Assembly: GCA_022793675.1 (NCBI GenBank)
Contig: JAAWDH010000038.1
Span: 1 to 59,116, forward strand
DNA: 59,116 bases
Direction: 5' to 3'
From: Oscillospiraceae bacterium
GTDB taxonomy: Bacteria > Bacillota > Clostridia > Oscillospirales > Ruminococcaceae
The notes under the pieces were generated by a model, which was given only the letters and a program-made list of their open reading frames with translations, did not search any database and was not told where the DNA came from. This document shows, in pieces, positions 55,214-59,116 of this stretch. Every line of letters starts with the position of its first letter. Position 1 is the stretch's first letter. The position numbers and the translations under genes were made by a program.

Positions 55214-55302
55214 AATGCCCGCCCGCGAGATAGCGTTGAGATAGAAAGGGCATTGCCCTTCAAGCAAATACAAGTTATGAAAGAAGAAAGGATCTGAACC
55301 AA

Positions 55303-55644
55303 ATGAAAGCAAGAATTCCACAGGCCTACGCTGGCCAGAATATGAACGCCATGATCAAACAGGCCCAGAAAATGCAGGAGCAGATGGAAAAGGCCCAGGA
55401 GGAAATCAAGCAGAAGGAATATACCACAACCGTTGGCGGCGGCGTGGTCGAGATTGTGATGACCGGCGACAAAACCCTCAAGGCGCTGAACCTGAAGCCA
55501 GAGGTCGTCGACCCCGAAGCCATCGAGGACCTGCAGGATCTGATCATCAGCGGCGTCAACGAAGTGCTGCGCAAGGTGGAAGAGGAGACGGAGGCCCGGA
55601 TGAATGAAATCTCCGGCGGTCTGAATATCCCCGGCCTGTTCTGA
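55303..55644 (+). CDS. ybaB: YbaB/EbfC nucleoid-associated protein
   Basis: The 113-aa protein is a YbaB/EbfC family member: 'MNAMIKQAQKMQEQMEKAQEEIKQKEYTTTVGGGVVEIVMTGDKTLKALNLKPEVVDPEAIEDLQDLIISGVNEVLRKVEE' region is the conserved body. It forms dimers that bind DNA, possibly helping nucleoid structure or recombination with RecR. An unusual N-terminal stretch, 'MKARIPQAYAGQN', precedes the core. Its stop codon overlaps the recR start (TGATG), so the two are translationally coupled. Confidence 0.93.
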   Translation: MKARIPQAYAGQNMNAMIKQAQKMQEQMEKAQEEIKQKEYTTTVGGGVVEIVMTGDKTLKALNLKPEVVDPEAIEDLQDLIISGVNEVLRKVEEETEARMNEISGGLNIPGLF

Positions 55645-56246
55645 TGGAAAGCGTTCCTGTATCGCTGAAAAAGCTGATGGAGCATTTCGCGGCGCTGCCC
55701 GGTATCGGGCGAAAGTCGGCCCAGCGGCTTGCGTTCCATCTGCTTGGTTTGCCGGAAAACGAGGCCGAGGATTTCGCCGCTTCTATCCTGGAGGCCAGGA
55801 AGGCGATCCATTGCTGCCGGATCTGCCAGAATTTTACCGATAAAGAGATCTGCGACATCTGCGCCTCTTCCAAGCGGGACGGCAGCGTTATCTGCATCGT
55901 GGAAAGCCCCAAAGACGTGCTGGCTTTTGAACGCCTGCAGGAGTACCGGGGGCGCTACCATGTGCTGCATGGGCTGATTTCACCGCTTGACGGCGTTGCG
56001 CCGGAGGATATCCGTATCCGCGAATTGCTGCCGAGGCTTCAGGATACCGGCATCACCGAAATTATCCTCGCCACCAATCCAACCATCCAAGGTGAAGCGA
56101 CAGCGATGTATATCGCCCGGCTTTTAAAGCCCCTTGGCCTGAAGGTGACCAGGCTTGCCTATGGTATCCCGATGGGCGGTGAGCTGGAATACACCGATGC
56201 TGTCACCCTGAACAAAGCTTTGGAAAACCGGGTTGACATGACCTGA
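55644..56246 (+). CDS. recR: Recombination protein RecR
   Basis: The 200-aa protein has the helix-hairpin-helix 'LPGIGRKSAQRLAFHLL', the C4 zinc finger 'CRICQNFTDKEICDIC', the Toprim domain 'VICIVESPKDVLAFERL' and the terminal Walker B-like 'ILATNPTIQGEATAMYIARLLKP'. RecR with RecO loads RecA onto single-stranded gaps. The length is exactly that of the family. It is coupled to ybaB as in most Firmicutes. Confidence 0.96.
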   Translation: MESVPVSLKKLMEHFAALPGIGRKSAQRLAFHLLGLPENEAEDFAASILEARKAIHCCRICQNFTDKEICDICASSKRDGSVICIVESPKDVLAFERLQEYRGRYHVLHGLISPLDGVAPEDIRIRELLPRLQDTGITEIILATNPTIQGEATAMYIARLLKPLGLKVTRLAYGIPMGGELEYTDAVTLNKALENRVDMT

Positions 56247-56297
56247 AAAAACTGCTATAATAAATGTTGATGCAAAACCTAGAAAGGCGGTGAAGAT

Positions 56298-56768
56298 ATG
56301 GCGGCTGATAAAAGCGGCACAAAACAGATTACGGCCAACCGCAAAGCCCGGCACGATTACTTTGTGCTGGAAACCTTTGAGGTGGGGATCGAGCTGGTGG
56401 GCACCGAGGTCAAGGCCATCCGGCAGGGCGGCGTCAACCTCAAGGACAGCTGGTGCAGCATCGACGGCGGCGAGCTCTTCGTCAAGGGGATGCACATCAG
56501 CCCCTATGAAAAAGGCAATATCTTCAACCGCGACCCCTTCCGTGTGCGCAGGCTGCTGATGCACCGGCGGGAGATTATGCGGCTGCTGGGGAAGGTCAAG
56601 CAGGATGGGCTGACGCTGATCCCGCTCTCCCTTTACTTCAAAAGCAGCCGGATTAAAATGGAACTGGGCCTTTGCAAGGGCAAGCAGCTCCATGACAAGC
56701 GTGACGACATGGCCAGGCGGGACGCTAAGCGGGAAATTGACCGCGCCATGAAGCAGCGCGGGCGGTGA
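56298..56768 (+). CDS. smpB: SsrA-binding protein SmpB
   Basis: The 156-aa protein has the SmpB signature 'NRKARHDYFVLETFEVGIELVGTEVKAIRQG' and 'VKGMHISPYEKGN', with the basic C-terminal tail 'RRDAKREIDRAMKQRGR' that enters the mRNA channel. It carries tmRNA to stalled ribosomes for trans-translation. The tmRNA gene lies 0.9 kb downstream, with one hydrolase gene between. The ATG at 56298 follows AAAGGCGGTGA. Confidence 0.96.
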   Translation: MAADKSGTKQITANRKARHDYFVLETFEVGIELVGTEVKAIRQGGVNLKDSWCSIDGGELFVKGMHISPYEKGNIFNRDPFRVRRLLMHRREIMRLLGKVKQDGLTLIPLSLYFKSSRIKMELGLCKGKQLHDKRDDMARRDAKREIDRAMKQRGR

Positions 56769-56778
56769 GGGGTTATTT

Positions 56779-57609
56779 ATGTTCATAGAAGAACTTTCTT
56801 TGGAACTGGATTATGTAGCAGCCGGCCTTTCCGAGCCTGCTGCGCCAGCTTTTACCGGCTATATCCTGAAAAACAGTAAGGAATACTGCGCTGGCCGGCT
56901 GCGCCCGGCGGTGCTGCTTTGTCCCGGCGGCGGGTATGCTTTTACCTCCGACCGCGAGGCCACCCCTGTAGCGCTGGCTTTCCTGGCCCAGGGTATCGAC
57001 GTCTTTGTGCTGCGGTACACCTGTGCGCCGCAAGGCGAGTTTCCGATGCAGCTCTGCCAAGCGGCCGCCGCTATGCGGGTGATCCGCAAAAACGCGGCGG
57101 CGTGGCACGTTGACGCTAAACGCATCGCGATCTGCGGCTTCTCTGCGGGCGGGCATTTGGCGGCCTCCCTCGGCGTCTTCTGGAACAGCCCGCTGCTGAA
57201 AAAGCGGAAGCTGGGCGGGGAGGATTGCCGGCCGGACGGTATGGCGCTTTGTTATCCAGTTATTACCAGCGGGCAGTATGCCCACCGCGGTTCTTTTAAC
57301 AGCCTCTTGGGCGCGCGCGCCGGCGATAGGGAAATGCTTTCCTTGCTGTCTTTGGAAAAGCAGGTAACTAGTGATACGCCGCCCGCCTTTTTATGGCATA
57401 CCTGGACGGACGACGCCGTACCGGTGCAGAATACGCTGCTTTTTGCGTCGGCGCTGGCTGAGGCGGGTATCCGTGCAGAGGTACACATTTACCCTGAAGG
57501 CAGTCATGGCCTGAGCTTAGGCAACGAGCTGGTCTGCAGCGGCGAGGGGATCCGCCCTGAGCTGCAGGACTGGGTAAGCCGTGCAGCAGATTGGGCAAAA
57601 GCTCTTTAA
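56779..57609 (+). CDS. Alpha/beta hydrolase (acetylxylan-esterase/BD-FAE-like)
   Basis: The 276-aa protein has 'RPAVLLCPGGGYAFTSDREATPVALAFLAQGIDVFVLRY' (the HGGG-like oxyanion region as PGGGY), the nucleophile elbow 'ICGFSAGGHLAASLG' (G-x-S-x-G), an Asp in 'WHTWTDDAVPVQNTLLFA' and the catalytic His in 'YPEGSHGLSLGNE'. This matches the BD-FAE/Axe-like carbohydrate esterase group that removes acetyl groups from oligosaccharides. No signal peptide is present, so it would act on imported sugars. It starts 10 bases after smpB. Confidence 0.85.
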   Translation: MFIEELSLELDYVAAGLSEPAAPAFTGYILKNSKEYCAGRLRPAVLLCPGGGYAFTSDREATPVALAFLAQGIDVFVLRYTCAPQGEFPMQLCQAAAAMRVIRKNAAAWHVDAKRIAICGFSAGGHLAASLGVFWNSPLLKKRKLGGEDCRPDGMALCYPVITSGQYAHRGSFNSLLGARAGDREMLSLLSLEKQVTSDTPPAFLWHTWTDDAVPVQNTLLFASALAEAGIRAEVHIYPEGSHGLSLGNELVCSGEGIRPELQDWVSRAADWAKAL

Positions 57610-57651
57610 AACGCTAAAACCTTCAACGGCGGTTTTTCAGCCGCCCTATAT

Positions 57652-58009
57652 GGGGACGTAAAGGTTTCGACGGGGATCTGGAAATTTCGTAAGCGGGTAG
57701 AGCGGGCGAAGGCTCTTTAATCGTCGCACCAAAAATAAACGCTAAATCTAACACTAGAACTTTAGCTTTTGCTGCGTAATTAATCGCAGCTGCCTGAGCG
57801 GGACAGTACCGCGGGTCTCGCCAGGCTCAAATGAAGCGGTCAACGTCGCTGGGGAGTTTCCCGGCCCCGGATGACGTATTAGGGAATACCGTTCCAGTTA
57901 GCCTGACGGCTGGCGGGCTGGAGCGGGAATTTTAAAGAACCGTCTGCACCCGGAGAAAGCGGAACGGATAGGTTTTCGGACGCGGGTTCGATTCCCGCCG
58001 TCTCCACCA
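57652..58009 (+). ncRNA. ssrA: Transfer-messenger RNA (tmRNA)
   Basis: The 5' end GGGGACGTAAAGGTTTCGACGGGG and the 3' end GACGCGGGTTCGATTCCCGCCGTCTCCACCA region form the tRNA-Ala-like domain with an encoded CCA. The tag ORF ends LAFAA before TAATTAA; if it resumes at GCT 57741 the tag is AKSNTRTLAFAA. The resume codon is inferred. The RNA rescues stalled ribosomes with SmpB. Its 3' end is a common integrase target, and a truncated integrase gene follows. Confidence 0.93.
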
Positions 58010-58014
58010 CGAAC

Positions 58015-58050
58015 AACCCCCGCAGCCATCGAGGCTGCGGGGGTTTGCTT
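58015..58050. terminator. tmRNA terminator
   Basis: CCCCCGCAGCC (58017-58027) pairs with GGCTGCGGGGG (58033-58043), followed by TTTGCTTT. Confidence 0.85.
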
Positions 58051-58096
58051 TATCTTGAATAACCCACTTTGTAACCCACTTTTTATGGTTAGGATT

Positions 58097-58530
58097 TCAG
58101 GCGATCTGACTGCGCAGCAGCGCTGCGAAAATATCGTTGACATCACTGGCCGTTTTGATACCCTCACCAATGATTTCGTACCCGTAGGTTCCGAAGGTGT
58201 CCATATTGCGGGAATGGCCGACCAGAGCCTTGACTTCTCCTTCCGGCAGCGTTTTGATAATGGAAACGAAGGTGTGCCGCAGGGCATATAGGGTAGTGTG
58301 TTCGATTCCGTTGGATTCACAGTAGCGTGTCCAACGGTGCCGGTAGGTAGTAATGGAAGGAATGAAAAAAACGGTATCGCTGTCTGGGCAAAGTTCGCGT
58401 TGCTGGTTAAGAGTAAGGCGGGCCAGTTCGCTGATGACAAATCCCCAGACAGCGTTTTCGTTTTTGCCGCGGGTATGTTCATTTTCAGAATTGATGGCGC
58501 CCTTGATGCTGATGCGGCAGCCGTCTCTGA
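58097..58530 (-). pseudogene. Tyrosine recombinase (phage-type integrase), C-terminal fragment
   Basis: The minus-strand frame encodes only the C-terminal catalytic part of a tyrosine integrase: 'TTLYALRHTFVSIIKTLPEGEVKALVGHSRNMDTFGTYGYEIIGE' holds the His-x-x-(Arg-like) box, the second His and the nucleophilic Tyr region. About two thirds of the protein, including the arm- and core-binding domains, is missing, cut by a transposase fragment near 58530. It lies 88 bases past the tmRNA 3' end, as for islands integrated into ssrA. It should be inactive unless the other part lies elsewhere. Confidence 0.8.
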
Positions 58531-59116
58531 ATATTGCAGGAAGTATTGTAACTGCGGATGCCATGAGCTGTCAAAAAGCAATTGTGCAGAAAATTTGCAT
58601 GGGTAAAGCAGACTATGTGATTGGTTTAAAAGGCAATCAACCAGTGTTGTCGGAAAATGTTTCCTTATATTTCAAAGAACTCTCTCATGAATTGTCTCCC
58701 ATCATTACAAGGGAAAAAGATCACGGCAGAATCGAGAAACGGGAATATCGTCTGCTGACGGATTTATCCTGGCTTCCGGAACGCCAGGAATGGGAAGGGC
58801 TGAATGCAGTCGGTTCGGTATGCTCCACGGTCATAAAAACGGTATTTCCTATACAGATACTCGCTTTTTTATCACATCCTTAACTGATACATCTCGTTTT
58901 GCCTATGCTGTACGGAAGCACTGGGCAATAGAAAATCAACTCCACTGAGCTTTGGATGTCATCTTTGAGGAAGATTCTTCCAGAGCACGAAAAGATATGT
59001 CCCCTCTTAACCTCAACATCCTGCGGAAAACGGCTTTGGCTCTGTGTAAACATGCTGACTTTGGCCGCAGGGTCAGTTTGCAGAAAAAGCGTTTTGCCGC
59101 TGCTCTTAATCCTGAC
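58530..59116 (+). pseudogene. ISAs1-family transposase, decayed and incomplete
   Basis: The plus strand encodes 'GSIVTADAMSCQKAIVQKIC' and 'GKADYVIGLKGNQPVLSENV', the ISAs1 (H-repeat-associated) DDE region, in the frame ending at 58883. Homology continues in another frame from about 58820 ('TSRFAYAVRKHWAIENQLH'), where a TGA at 58946 stands for the expected Trp before 'ALDVIFEEDSSRARKDM', and it runs off the window in 'KKRFAAALNPD'. At least one frameshift and one stop codon make it a pseudogene. The 5' part is missing, since it joins the integrase fragment. Confidence 0.82.

Noticed and set aside
53189-55321. 710-codon open frame on the minus strand across dnaX
   Set aside because: It is antisense to a certain dnaX gene and the SRP RNA; its Arg/His/Gln-rich composition is typical of a shadow frame in GC-rich DNA.

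Overview
The window looks like chromosome from a spore-forming, Gram-positive anaerobe of the Clostridia, probably Oscillospirales/Ruminococcaceae-like. That placement is inferred from gene content, not from any search. Supporting points are SpoVS and sigma-G, the order SRP RNA-dnaX-ybaB-recR, a DUF951-prfA-tsaC block, an IPxTG sortase substrate, S-layer homology domains, and a high-GC backbone cut by low-GC accessory islands. Most genes have good Shine-Dalgarno sites and many have near-consensus TTGACA-17-TATAAT promoters.

Layout: 0.3-4.4 kb carries yerC, a methyltransferase, hslO, a YmdB-type phosphodiesterase, spoVS and pduL. 4.4-12 kb is mostly minus strand: uridine phosphorylase, esterase, an ABC exporter, a Dabb protein, an acetyltransferase with a 47-aa basic partner (possible toxin-antitoxin pair), galU and a zinc-ribbon membrane protein. 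12.1-14.5 kb is a small accessory island with a 121-aa protein divergent from XRE regulators, plus hicAB. 14.8-22.7 kb has prfB, an ANT(6)-like nucleotidyltransferase, a tyrosine phosphatase, a GDPD, a DUF2087 regulator, sigG, a broken NUDIX gene and an AraC-GGDEF fusion. 22.7-27.8 kb is a minus-strand housekeeping operon (DUF951-prfA-tsaC-coaE-M18 peptidase) in which coaE is fused through a membrane helix to a lytic transglycosylase.

27.8-31.3 kb is a low-GC island with four XRE regulators, a second copy of the divergent XRE/~120-aa protein module, and a tandem pair of type I toxin-antitoxin-like loci. Each of these has a 31-34 aa hydrophobic peptide, a convergent antisense RNA, a shared bidirectional terminator, a sequestered Shine-Dalgarno and 5'-3' complementary arms. 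31.4-35.1 kb has an S1-domain protein, an MFS transporter and a large acetyltransferase. 35.2-44.5 kb is a cell-surface block: three consecutive c-di-GMP-I riboswitches precede a 961-aa IPKTG-anchored beta-helix surface protein, followed by a MacA/MacB exporter and an SLH protein.

44.8-48 kb is rnhA-iscS-iscU-mnmA (Fe-S and tRNA thiolation). 48-50.9 kb is a BlaI/BlaR1-like regulatory pair and a small membrane protein. 51.5-58 kb has a GT-C-like membrane protein, SRP RNA, dnaX, ybaB, recR, smpB, a hydrolase and tmRNA. The window ends in a scar at the 3' end of tmRNA: a truncated tyrosine integrase interrupted by a decayed ISAs1-family transposase.

A dispersed ~110-bp intergenic repeat (core CGACGCAGTAGGCG...GGGCGATTAAAAG..., ending in CGTAC-rich DNA) occurs about nine times. 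Its CGTAC end directly abuts stop codons or promoters. No CRISPR array, tRNA or rRNA gene was seen.
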